Shown one piece after another: positions 21,204-30,186 of a DNA stretch of 30,315 nt. The DNA is from Guillardia theta CCMP2712 (taxonomy: Eukaryota > Cryptophyceae > Pyrenomonadales > Geminigeraceae), in contig NW_005434655.1 of assembly GCF_000315625.1 (NCBI RefSeq), forward strand, positions 109,807-140,121, read 5' to 3'. The position numbers and the translations under genes are program-made. Position 1 is the stretch's first letter; every line of letters begins with the position of its first letter. A model generated the notes under the pieces. That model worked only from the letters and a program-made list of their open reading frames with translations, did not search any database and had not been told where the DNA came from.

Positions 21204-21719
21204 GTGCTCACCCCGCTGCCTCCTACTCCTCCTCCTCCTCTGGCTCTCCTCCCTCCTTCTATGGCTCTCCTCCCTCCTCCCCCTCCTTGCTCCTCCTGCT
21301 GTGATGGCGACTGCCTCATATGCTCCCTCCCTCCCTCCCACTGCCTCCTTACAACCGACATTCCCTATGACTCCTGCGCTGACCTCTGGTCGGAGCCCCC
21401 TCTGTCGCCCCCCTCAGCCGGCCCCTGTGTCTCTCCTCGGCCCCCCGTCCTCGCGACCTGCCGGCCCTGGACCGACGAGCGCAAGCTGAAGCACAGCTCC
21501 TCCTGCATGAACAAGAAGAGGCTCTCGACCGAGGACAAGATCCACATCGTGTCGCTCTTCTACGGGTCCTCGCGAGACCGCGCGACGCGGGTGAGCCAGA
21601 GCCACATCGCCAAGATGTACGGGAAGAGCCGGGCGGCGATCAGCAAGATCCTGAGGGCGGAGCAGGTAGAGGCGCTGCTGGAGAAGACGCTGGAGGGCGA
21701 GACTGGAGACGATGAGTGA
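21204..21719 (+). CDS. HTH cassette copy C (CENP-B/Psq-like DNA-binding protein)
   Basis: The frame is open from 21204. The first ATG in it is MALLPPPPPC at about 21261, giving about 152 residues. The Cys cluster, TTDIPYDSCADLWSE, core (RRPWTDE equivalent is CRPWTDE, an Arg to Cys change) and GETGDDE tail are as in copies B and D. The upstream part before the CTCC-rich tract is unrelated to B and D. The conserved sequence stops about 17 nt after the TGA (GGGCGGGAAGTGAAAGG), exactly where a fragment of a second repeated family begins. Confidence 0.6.
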   Translation: MLTPLPPTPPPPLALLPPSMALLPPPPPCSSCCDGDCLICSLPPSHCLLTTDIPYDSCADLWSEPPLSPPSAGPCVSPRPPVLATCRPWTDERKLKHSSSCMNKKRLSTEDKIHIVSLFYGSSRDRATRVSQSHIAKMYGKSRAAISKILRAEQVEALLEKTLEGETGDDE

Positions 21720-21735
21720 GGGCGGGAAGTGAAAG

Positions 21736-22031
21736 GGATTGACTTTCCCACCAAATATGACGGCAAGAGGCATTCTGATATGAAATATCTGTCGAAACGC
21801 ATCAAGGAAGAGGCTGAAGCTCTTGACATATACAAGGCTGATCCCAATCGCATTGAGGCAGGTTTCATGTTTGATCAATGCGAAAATTATCTTTTCGAGG
21901 AATATGAGAAGGTGACTAAGACAGAGACGAATGGTGACATGTCAAGATTTTCGCAACTGTGTTGGATGACAGTAGTAGGTGTGCTGAGAGGCGACAGGAA
22001 ACGCCAGAAGGCTGTGAGATCCGAGACCTAA
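21736..22031 (+). pseudogene. Truncated fragment of GIDFPTK family (C-terminal part)
   Basis: About 98 codons from GIDFPTKYDGKRHSD to a TAA stop at 22031, through IYKADPNRIEAGFMFD and CENYLFEEY. It matches the C-terminal third of the longer copy at 23255-24735 (GIDFPTKSDGKRHSD, IYKANPDRREADFIFD, CENYLFEQY) at clearly lower identity than the HTH copies share with each other. No start or N-terminal part is present, and the fragment abuts the 3' end of HTH copy C. It is a truncated copy, not a gene by itself. The domain is not recognised. Confidence 0.75.
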
Positions 22032-22247
22032 GTTAATGAATGTGATAAGAGTGAATCACATTGTCACGTGTTTGAAACAAGTTCGAGGGCCATCAGGAAA
22101 CGCCGGAAGGCTGTGAGATCCGAGACCTAAGTTAACTGATGAATGTAATAAGAGTGAATCACATTGTCACGTGTTTGAAACAAGTTCGAGGGCCACAGAA
22201 AGGCTGATCCCAATCTACAAGGCTGATCCCAATCGCATTGAGGCAGG
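21995..22247 (+). repeat. 99-bp tandem duplication plus reused fragment
   Basis: 21995-22093 is repeated at 22094-22195 with a 5-nt insertion (AACTG near the middle) and few substitutions. It covers the end of the GIDFPTK fragment and its stop codon. After it, 22218-22247 repeats the segment at about 21834-21863 (GGCTGATCCCAATCGCATTG). Local duplication after truncation is the simplest reading. Confidence 0.85.
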
Positions 22248-23254
22248 TACCGTCGGCCACTCCCTGCAAGTACATTCAGTTTGATATAACCAAGTTGCAA
22301 TATGCTTGATTTCATGACCTCCGTTCCAGCCACTCACTCTCTATCTCTCCCTGCCATCTCGCTTTCCCAGTCCCTTCATCCGTCCCTGCTTCCCTCACTC
22401 ACTTGCGCACTCTATCCATGCATTTGTCTCTCTACGACTTCCCTTCATCACTTATGATACATGCCTTCTCAGGAAGAATGCTGTACATTTCGATCTTAAG
22501 CAATGTCTAATAAGGTGCCAAATGATTAACATACTCATAATTATCAAATATGCAAGCATATTTCTTGACTGTTTAGTCCATATACTTGAGAAAGCGAGCA
22601 TCAACCTGTCACATTCCGCCATCGCGCCACACTTAGAAAATTTCTCAAATTGGAAACTTGAGTAAAGCTTTAGTCAAAAAAGGGTATACATAAATTCCAC
22701 TAGGGTGCGCCTATTTATCTATAGGAGGAAGCTCCTGGAACATAGGTATATCTTAGGTTTTTGAGTAAAGATTTACTTACTTCCTTAATTCAAAAACTTG
22801 AAAAAATTTTTAAGTGTGGCGCAATGGTGGCGTTATGGACGCTTTGTATCGGCTTCTGCGTCTTTTCCATGCATATACTCATTGATTGTTGCTATGTGTT
22901 GTTGTTCAATCATTCCTTTGAACAAGTATTGAATGTATGTATGCATGAGATGGTGATGATGAAGAGGAGGTGGACGAAGACAAGGAGGAGGAGGTGGTGG
23001 AGCCTGGAGGAGATGGACGTGGAGGAGATGAAGATGATGATGACGAGGACGTTAGGAGGATGAGGTGGTGTGGTGTTGGATGTATAGGTGATGATGATGA
23101 TCATGAGGATATGGAGGTGATGAAGATGGTGATGAGCATGAGCATGTGGAGGTGATTACACATATCTCACTCTAGCAATTTTTCATTCACGTTATCTAGT
23201 ATCGCAGGAAGGTTTTACCATCGCGATACTGTAAGTTAGTTCTTATGTTCTCCA
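22248..23254. other. AT-rich spacer with GAT/GAG-rich repeat
   Basis: No supported gene. It contains two GAGTAAAG words next to short palindromes (about 22664-22679 and 22765-22782). A GATGATGAAGAGGAGG-type low-complexity block lies at about 22945-23155 and reads as an acidic or Met-rich peptide in different frames. Confidence 0.5.
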
Positions 23255-24735
23255 TTAACCCTCATTACAGCTTCTATCTATCCTGCTCCTCTTTCGTGTT
23301 CTCTCGTTCTTTCTGAGCATGTCTACCACTGTCAACCAACATAACAGACTGAAGTTCGACACGTCCTCTTGCGTCGGAATGGCACCTGTCACCCTCTGAT
23401 ACTGCTCAAACAAGTAATTTTCGCAATGGTCGAATATGAAATCAGCCTCTCTGCGATCGGGGTTGGCCTTGTAGATACCCAGAGCGCTGGCTTCGGCATC
23501 GATCATTCTCACCATGAAATTCAGGTCAGAATGTCTCTTCCCATCAGATTTCGTAGGGAAGTCTATACCTCTCATGGACTTGAATGGAGGTAGCTTCGTA
23601 TCTGCGTGTCCGAAATTATAAATCATGTACATGCTTCTTGTTGTGTTGCCACCCCACTCAAACTTGTACTCGTCCACTTGGCTGCTTGTGCCCGCCCCAC
23701 TCCCGCTTGGCATGGCGGCCACGCTTCCACTTGCTGGGCCAGTTTGTGCTGATATTGAGTCCATTGCACTTCCTCCATGGATGCTCGTTGGCATCGGCAT
23801 CCCGGTTCCCGCTTCATCTTGAACCTGCCGTATCTCTGTATTGCTCACACGCCCGTGCTCCGTTCTGATCAGAATTGTATCCATCTTCTCATTGAATCTG
23901 TTCTGAGCTTCAAGTAAACGACTTTGCGAATCCAACATCCGACTTTGCGAATCTAGAACATTCTGAACGAAGTCTCCACTGACCGTCACTGCATTCACCC
24001 TACCATCACGGCTGTTGTTGCCTGTTGCTGTCACTGTCATCTCAGCCGCCACAGCCCCTGGTGGCCCCCCCCACTGTCCTGCCGATGGATGATTACCATC
24101 CGTCGCACCGCGTCCTCCTGCCGGTGTCATCATCAAATTCTTCATTTCCATAACTTGGCCTTTCAATTCTGCCATGTCCAGCATTATAGATGTATGCGGA
24201 GTGATTCCAGTTGGTACTCTCCCGTGCGCTTCGGTTGTTACCCATTTCTTCAATGTATCCAGGTATCCTTGGTGTATGAATAATTCTGTCCGAAACAGGG
24301 GGTGATTCCGTGGCATGACTTCCCGAAGAAACGTTTCGTGATAAACCACAGATGCTAGAGATTGTTCGATAAGCTTCCTCAGTCTTGCGTTTTCCCGAAC
24401 ATGTGGATATACTGGTCCATGACCTCATTGATTGCCTCCCTGCCTTCACGATTTTCACACCAGAACATCGGTGGCAGAGCCGCAAATTCAGGCCTGTCCG
24501 TGGGTAATCCACAACAGGTTCTTCCAACCTGGCAACGGAGACAGTCACCGTATCGTCAGCGTTCCCCTGTTCTTTCATACTCGTCCATGTTACTAGCACA
24601 AATCGCATGGAAAAGACGCTTGCAGCGGCTGCATACTTCCAAAGGACATACTTCGAAATGCTCAGGAAGTACCTTGCACAGGGAACCGCTTTCTCTGCCG
24701 CCAAACAAGCATCGCCCGACAGACATCGCTCCCTG
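23255..24735 (-). pseudogene. Broken PHD-finger-like/GIDFPTK family ORF
   Basis: Reading from about 24735 (MQGAMSVGRC), a Cys/His-rich start resembles the second half of a PHD finger: CSRCKRLFHAIC, then DCLRC. It is interrupted by a TGA between TGER and RYGD (near 24556). After EAINEVMDQYIH (near 24400) the frame shifts by one base to VRENARLRKLIEQSL. It then stays open through a Gln/Asn-rich helical part (LDSQSRLLEAQNRFNEKMD) and a Ser/Gly-rich linker. The C-terminal block KSMRGIDFPTKSDGKRH and FDHCENYLFEQYQRVTG leads to a stop at 23255. No GT-AG pair rescues the two breaks, so this looks like a decayed member of a repeated family, perhaps transposon-borne. The C-terminal block is unknown to me. 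Confidence 0.6.
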
Positions 24736-25142
24736 CATGGTGGGGCTACAGAGTAGTACCACCCTGGAACTCCTAAAATATTTCATTACAATTTTCTCTG
24801 AGGGGAACTTGAGTATACTATAACTTGTATTGAAATTCCGATATGAGTAACAAATCAATTCCAGATTATGCACGTTCCTCATTCTCATGCTCCTACAAAT
24901 TTCCCGGCGATATATAATAAATCTCAGCCCCTACAGAGGTAATACTCTCCTATAGGGGGGTTACGGTATCTATGACCACTCTACCTGAGGTACCTCTACT
25001 TCCTATATCCTACTGAGATACAGTACTCCCCTACGTGCTACGGGTACGTAAACCTCCCGAACTCCATACCTCTCCGCGGGACCCACCCCAACTCTCGACC
25101 TGTGTGCCAGGGGTATGCCATGACAAAATGGTAGTGCCGTAG
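24736..25142. other. Spacer before HTH copy D
   Basis: No supported gene. A CTAC/GTACC-rich stretch (24930-25060) with short words such as GAGGTACCTCTAC is present. Homology to the left flank of HTH copy B starts abruptly at 25142-25143. Confidence 0.5.
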
Positions 25143-26205
25143 CGAAAAGACTCTTGTTCGCTCTCTACCACTCGGCGAGCAAAACCGCAACGTTCCAGCC
25201 CGTATACTTCCAAAGAAAAAACAGAAAAACAAAAACAATTGATGGTCAAAATAGCCTCGCCTGATCCCCTACGATACTCGTCACTGTCTCCTCACCGCCT
25301 CCCACGCGCCGACAGATTCCGCTCATGCAGCTGCCTCCTCCTTCTCCTCCTCCTCTGGCTCTCCTCTCTCTTCCCTCGCCTTCTCCTCCCCCTCCTCCCC
25401 CTCCTTGCTCCTCCTGCTGTGATGGCGACTGCCTCATATGCTCCCTCCCTCCCTCCCACTGCCTCCTTACAACCGACATTCCCTATGACTCCTGCGCTGA
25501 CCTCTGGTCGGAGCGCGCTCCGTCGCCCCCCTCAGCCGGCCCCTGTGTCTCTCCTCGGACCCCCGTCCTCGCGACCCGCCGGCCCTGGACCGACGAGCGC
25601 AAGCTGAAGCACAGCTCCTCCTGCATGAACAAGAAGAGGCTCTCGACCGAGGACAAGATCCACATCGTGTCGCTCTTCTACGGGTCCTCGCGAGACCGCG
25701 CGACGCGGGTGAGCCAGAGCCACATCGCCAAGATGTACGGGAAGAGCCGGGCGGCGATCAGCAAGATCTTGAGGGCGGAGCAGGTAGAGGCGCTGCTGGA
25801 GAAGACGCTGGAGGGCGAGACTGGAGACGATGAGTGAGGGCGGGAAGTGAAGGGTGGAATGTGCGGGCTGAGGGAGGACGAGGCTGAGGCGCCGCCAGGG
25901 AGGAAGGAGGAAGAGAGCCTGGGAACAGGAGGAGGGAGGAGGCATTCGGGGGGTGTTGTATCCTGGACTCATACCGGACGCCCTTTGGATGCAGCGTAGG
26001 GACGATAACAGACAGCATGTTTCTGATCTGATGAGTGTGTGTGCTTAATAAACAGTGATCCTAAGATCTTGTGAGCTCAAGGTCTTACGCAAGGTTGTAA
26101 GTGGGAGGAGAGAGGAGGATGGTTCAACTCGTATACACGTGAATGAAGGAGGAGGAATGAACAAGGGAAGTCGTATTGCGATGATCTTCAAGAGCGGGAG
26201 AGGAG
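25143..26205 (+). repeat. Repeat unit D (second long copy of the HTH cassette)
   Basis: Matches 19529-20405 from GAAAAGACTCTTGTTCGC through the ORF. After an interruption of roughly 180 bp of extra sequence (parts of 25856-26100) it matches again at GTGGGAGGAGAGAGGAGGATGG, TCGTATACACGTGAATGAAG and GATGATCTTCAAGAGC. The extra part contains AATAAA at about 26046, a possible polyadenylation signal. Confidence 0.75.
25325..25837 (+). CDS. HTH cassette copy D (CENP-B/Psq-like DNA-binding protein)
   Basis: 170 codons from ATG 25325 (MQLPPPSPPP). Pro tract, Cys cluster PCSSCCDGDCLICS, core and GETGDDE tail are as in copy B. The variable part is the Pro-rich tract, where CTCC-type repeats change length in multiples of three. 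The overlapping alternative frame starting at the upstream ATG near 25242 is also open for about 122 codons, the same length as in copy B. The product is inferred to bind DNA. Whether it is expressed cannot be judged. Confidence 0.65.
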   Translation: MQLPPPSPPPLALLSLPSPSPPPPPPPCSSCCDGDCLICSLPPSHCLLTTDIPYDSCADLWSERAPSPPSAGPCVSPRTPVLATRRPWTDERKLKHSSSCMNKKRLSTEDKIHIVSLFYGSSRDRATRVSQSHIAKMYGKSRAAISKILRAEQVEALLEKTLEGETGDDE

Positions 26206-27013
26206 TGGGCTGCGTAGGAGAAGGAGGATCCAGAGAGCTTGGTGATAGGGGGGAGCAGAAGGAGAGGACTTTGAGGGTAAATTGGCTTATTCCCGTCCGT
26301 TCCCATTTACTGCGGCGAACTTGTTTCCTTTCCAATGTCGAGTTTTGCAAACCAGCTTTGGTGCATTCATCCAGAGTCTTGCTAGCAATTTTATCAGTCG
26401 GAAGATTGCAAGCTGTACACGACGAAAATTTTCAGCACGATACAGTTTTGTGGTAACAGTAGTATCCAATCAGTTTTCACTTTGAAATTCTTTGCTTCCT
26501 TTCTTGCTCCGACATATCATATCTCAGTCAGAGTGCCTGATCCTGGGAGGCCCAGCTCAGGTTCGAAAACGTTTCTTCCCGACTCGCACTGCGGCCACCA
26601 CTTGGCACTGCATGCGTCCCAACTCCACAAAACTCAACAGGTTTGCTACTGATTTGGCAAAGAATCAAGGTACAATGAATCAACGCCAAGAACGAGAAAC
26701 AAACGATCAAACCTATTGCAAAGAACATGAAGCAGAAAAACCTCAATCGCACCAACGAGCAGAGCCAGCATTCACCGAAGTTGAAGTTCAAGAAGCAGCA
26801 CGATAACAATAACGGTAACAAACTCATCGTCAATCTCGCTGACCAGTTACTGAACAAGGCAAGCTCACAGACCAGGAGCCTATGAGTGTGACGACTGAAA
26901 CGACGAGGATACCGATCGGCACAGACGTAGAGACGGATAACATTGCGCCTCAGAAGAGTTTACAACACTCTCAGGACGCAATTCGTAATACTGCACAGAA
27001 AAACAAAACTTAG
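26206..27013. other. Spacer with weak open frames
   Basis: A + strand frame 26492-26806 ends in a Gln/Glu/Asn-rich stretch (MNQRQERETNDQTYCKEHEA). It has no domain and no neighbouring intron signals that I trust. Otherwise nothing supported. Confidence 0.4.
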
Positions 27014-27187
27014 AACGAGCATTGTTGTAGTGACGCGGATATACCTGACTGGGCTTATAACGAGCATTGTTGTAGTGACGCGGATATACCTGACTGGGCT
27101 TATAACGAGCATTGTTGTAGTGACGCGGATATACCTGACTGGGCTTATAACGAGCATTGTTGTAGTGACGCAGATATACCTGACTGG
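27014..27187. repeat. 45-bp minisatellite, 3.9 units
   Basis: Units start at 27014, 27059, 27104 and 27149; the fourth is cut after 39 bp. The first three are identical as read, and the fourth has a G to A change (GACGCAGATA). Each unit is 15 codons and is open on both strands: ending YNNARYKPSQVYPRH on the minus strand (frame 26880-27323), and IVVVTRIYLTGLITS on the plus strand. There are no variable spacers, so it is not a CRISPR-like array. Confidence 0.95.
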
Positions 27188-27204
27188 CACTGCAACCTGG
27201 TAAG

Positions 27205-27659
27205 GTGAAGAGAAGCTGCAACTCCAAACAGAAATCACCAAAGTGGAAGGGCACACAACCGTCTAAACCTCGCTTACAGAAATCCTTGTTGGACTGTGGA
27301 AACTGTTGCGAAAGCCAAAGCATGGTTTCTGGAGCTCAGCTCAAAAGCTATCGCAGATGGGGGGAGAACAAACTGTCATCTATAGCTGCTTTAAAATCAC
27401 AAGACCCTAGACTTTTCAAAGCTTTCGAGGGCCTTCGTTGCTCATTGTTTGCTTTCTTGAGGCTCGGGTTGTTCATTTCGGCGATGACTTGTTTCGACCT
27501 TCATTTCTCACGCACGTCAAACGTGAACTCATTGGCCTCATCTCGACCGGCATGGACCGTCGGTCTGAGGGGGGCCCGGAAAAGCGGATAGTCCTACTTT
27601 TTTTCCATCAGGATTTTGATCCTGGGCCTCGATTTGAATTTTCTGGAGTCCGACAGTGA
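27205..27659 (+). pseudogene. Possible gene remnant with a frameshift
   Basis: A frame reading MVSGAQLKSYRRWGENK, then SSIAALKSQDPRLFKAFEGL, appears to continue in another frame as CFLEARVVHFGDDLFRPSF and KRIVLLFFHQDFDPGPRFEF, up to a stop near 27659. The switch lies near 27435-27440 and needs a one-base shift; no credible intron fits. Both halves look like ordinary protein rather than low complexity. The family is not recognised. It could be a broken gene, or part of a multi-exon gene whose splicing I misread. Confidence 0.35.
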
Positions 27660-27725
27660 CCGGTCAATACAAGAACCATTTTGAGTCGTAAGATAGGGTG
27701 GGGTACGGCAGGCGATCTCGGTTCA

Positions 27726-28552
27726 ATGGGCGCCAGTCAAGGAGGAGCGAGAGCGTGCTGTCCGCAGGCAAGTGAAGGAGGGAGGAAGTACAGGAGGAGA
27801 ATAGAAGAAAGAAAGTAGGATGATGAGAGGAGGCATGCCGGGGATCGAGGGAGAGGTGAAGAAGTGAGAACTAGTTACTTGAACGTCTTTTGTGATCTGT
27901 TTGATGGTTGCCTGAGCCAGTCGACTGGTACAGGCTAGCAAAGGAGTTTGATATCAGATCTTGCGATGGTGACAAGCATTTCAAAGAAGTGCTATGTTCC
28001 TTTACAAAGCACGTTTCGACTTCGTTCGGATTCCTGTTGTGTTGTGTCATGAGGAGTATATGTTATATGAGCAGATGTTCGATTAGAGCAAATGTGACTG
28101 AAGTCTGTTAAAACTGCGCAAAGTCCTGACATCCCATGATACAGCAAGAATACCAGTATGATGATGATAGGGAGGGATCACAAAGAATACAACTCGAGAG
28201 ATCGCCTCCAAAGTTTCTAATGGTCAGCACCCAACATTCAATATTCTGAGATGTAACATACCGGCTGTCCAGGAGACAAGTCGGGAGCCCGTAACACCGC
28301 AATCAAGTCTGCGAGGCTCTCCTCTGGAAGTGAAAGACGTTGTCGGCCTGTCTCCCCTCGAAGACGTCGGTCAGCGCGAGGTAGACTCGTTTTCACCCGG
28401 TTCCATCCTACCTTCTTCATTTGCTACTTGTTTCGATATGCCGGTTCCTGAACTGACGTGCAACGTCGCAGAAGATGGAGAGGAGGCGGGCGGCCCTGGA
28501 GAAGCACAGTAGGATCTTTGGGCACCTTCCACCAGGCTATCACGTCATGTGA
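27726..28552 (+). CDS. Small gene, certain only in its last two exons
   Basis: Exon 28273-28380 (ETSREPVTPQSS and onward to EDVGQRE), a 91-nt intron (28381-28471, GTAGAC to GTCGCAG) and exon 28472-28552 (KMERRRAALEKHSRIFGHLP, ending PGYHVM and TGA) join in phase 0. A possible first exon is 27726-27767, reading MGASQGGARACCPQ. It has Gly at position 2 and a Cys pair, as in dually acylated (myristoyl/palmitoyl) proteins. Joining it in frame would require a GC-AG intron (GCAAGT donor at 27768), so the 5' part is uncertain. The complete product would be only about 76 residues, with a basic helical C-terminus. An antisense frame (SLPEESLADLIAVLRAPD, 28238-28420) competes with the 28273-28380 exon. 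The gene ends tail to tail with the TPR gene. Confidence 0.4.
27768..28272. other. Putative intron or spacer upstream of small gene
   Basis: No coding evidence. If the first exon at 27726 is right, this is its intron, ending at GGCTGTCCAG (28272). Otherwise it is intergenic. Confidence 0.3.
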
Positions 28553-28676
28553 GCTTGTTGGTAATGTTAGTTTATTATCCTTCTCCTCCTGCCGTCGGTG
28601 CCTTTGGATCTGCCCGTCGCCAAGAAGTACAAGGTCCTTGTCCTCTCTCCCCCCCTCTCTTCTCTCTCCTCTTCCC

Positions 28677-30186
28677 TCAAGTATCGGGCTCGCATCGGAA
28701 GGCCGCGGCGTTCGCCTGAGGACATGTAACTTAGCGCAATGGCTGAGGGTGCGAATGAAAACCTTGAGCCAGTGGTTGTCGGGGTCCAACTTGAGCGCAT
28801 GGATGATGAGGCTCTCAGCCGTCCTCGGCTCGTTCAGGTTGTCACGGTAGAGCACCTGCCGAGTGGTTAGGAGCATTATGCTTTCTCTCCTCCTCTCCTG
28901 TCTCCCTTGCCCCTTTCCTCCTCCGCTACCGCAAGGTTGATGGTCGTCGGGATGTGATTGGGATCCTGCTGCAGAGCTCGAGAGTACCTGTATGGCATAG
29001 CTCAACAGCTGTGAACCCCTATCCCCCTGTTCCTCCCCAGCTGCTTTCCCACCACTCTCCAGCTGTTCCCCTGGCCTTGCTCCTCTTTCAAGCTCCTCAC
29101 ATGGATCGAGCGGCGGTAAAGTCGTTGTTGACGTTCTGAAGGAGCATGCCGTACCCGCATAAGCTCCGCACGTGCCATGGGTTGGAGTCCAGCGCCTAGC
29201 GAGCAGAGGTCAGAAGGCAGCAGTAGCAAGACTGATGGGGCAGGACTTTGCGAAACAGTTCAGCAGCGAACGAGTGATCCTTCTTTACGTTGGTGAGGAG
29301 GAGAGCGTAATTGCACAGGGTGTCTGCCAGCCACGCTCAGCGCCTGCCACGACAGCTGAAAGTTCCGACCAGTGTGAGAGGGGTCGATCTCAAGGGCTCG
29401 CTTGAAGTAGACCTCTCCTCCTGCATCATCTCCGTACTGCACGGAAGTTCAGAGGCGCGAGCAGCAACTGCCGCTGACCTTGTCGCGAAGCAGGAGGCCG
29501 TAATGGGACAAGGAGGCCACATGTAGAGGGTTGACCCTCAGAGCATGCTGGTAGAGCGACTCCGCCTGCAGCACCAGCATGAGAAACTTGGGAACCTTGC
29601 CCAGCAGGAGATGAGCATCACCTTCGATAGGTCACTGCGAGTGGAGTGGAGAAGCATGGCGAGCCCGCAGAGCGCTTCAACGTTGTCGGGATCCAGGACG
29701 AGCGCCTGTTGGTGTTGCGGTCATGGCCTGACGGCAAGTCGCTTCCTTGCCCTCCCCTCCCCTTCCCCACCTTCTGGTATGACATCTCCGCTTCTGTCGT
29801 GAGCTGACTCTCCGCAGCCAGCTTCGCTGCCTGTGCGAGAAGGAGTTGGTTGGGAGGAGCAGCGGCAGGACGAAGAGGAGGGGAAGTAGCAGGAGTTCCA
29901 GGGGGAGGAGAGAGGAGAGAGAGGAGAGAGAGGAGGATGAGGATGGACATCAGGAGGAGGGGGAAGAGGAAAAGGAGAGAAGGGAAAGAGAGGGAGAGGA
30001 GAGAGGAAGAGCGGCGGTGGTGTCAGCAGCAGGAGTGGGTGCAGGAGAGCCTCAACAACCATCTGCGTCACTCACCGCAAGAAGTCCGTCGATCTCATAT
30101 GTTGATCTCTTGTGCGAGTCAATCTTCGAATCTAATGCAGCGCTAACGAGGAGGGGCGAGGGGTCTCGTATCCATGGATTAGACGC
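28677..30186 (-). CDS. TPR repeat protein (5' partial)
   Basis: Ten exons: 30076-30186, 29771-29830, 29622-29705, 29479-29565, 29370-29436, 29247-29323, 29101-29195, 28930-28987, 28763-28855 and 28677-28715. They total 771 nt, exactly in frame, with introns of 42-245 nt. The translation is a series of tetratricopeptide repeats: ALVLDPDNVEALCGLAMLLH, SLYQHALRVNPLHVASLSHY, YFKRALEIDPSHTDTLCNYA, then LFRKALDSNPWHVRSLCGYG, MYSRALQQDPNHIPTTINLA and SLIIHALKLDPDNHWLK. The first exon here (ASNPWIRDPSPLLV) follows a CTCAG acceptor, so the N-terminus lies beyond the window. TPR arrays are protein-binding solenoids, so the partner and pathway cannot be told. The last exon (ANAAAFRCEPDT) has weaker support. 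Several donors are non-consensus (GTCAGC, GTCGGA, GTCCTG). Confidence 0.85.
29880..30010. repeat. Purine/pyrimidine-skewed low-complexity tract in TPR intron
   Basis: GAGAGAGGAGGA-type tract lying in the longest TPR-gene intron (29831-30075). On the coding strand it is a CTCTCTCCT polypyrimidine tract and explains the greater length of this intron. Confidence 0.8.

Noticed and set aside
22945-23155. Acidic Asp/Glu-rich protein
   Set aside because: A GATGATGAAGAGG-type low-complexity tract without start context or splice support.
18511-25837. Complete DNA transposon with transposase
   Set aside because: No DDE catalytic region, terminal inverted repeats or target duplications could be seen near any HTH copy.
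27014-27187. CRISPR-like array
   Set aside because: Units are contiguous with no variable spacers and the host is eukaryotic; it is a minisatellite.
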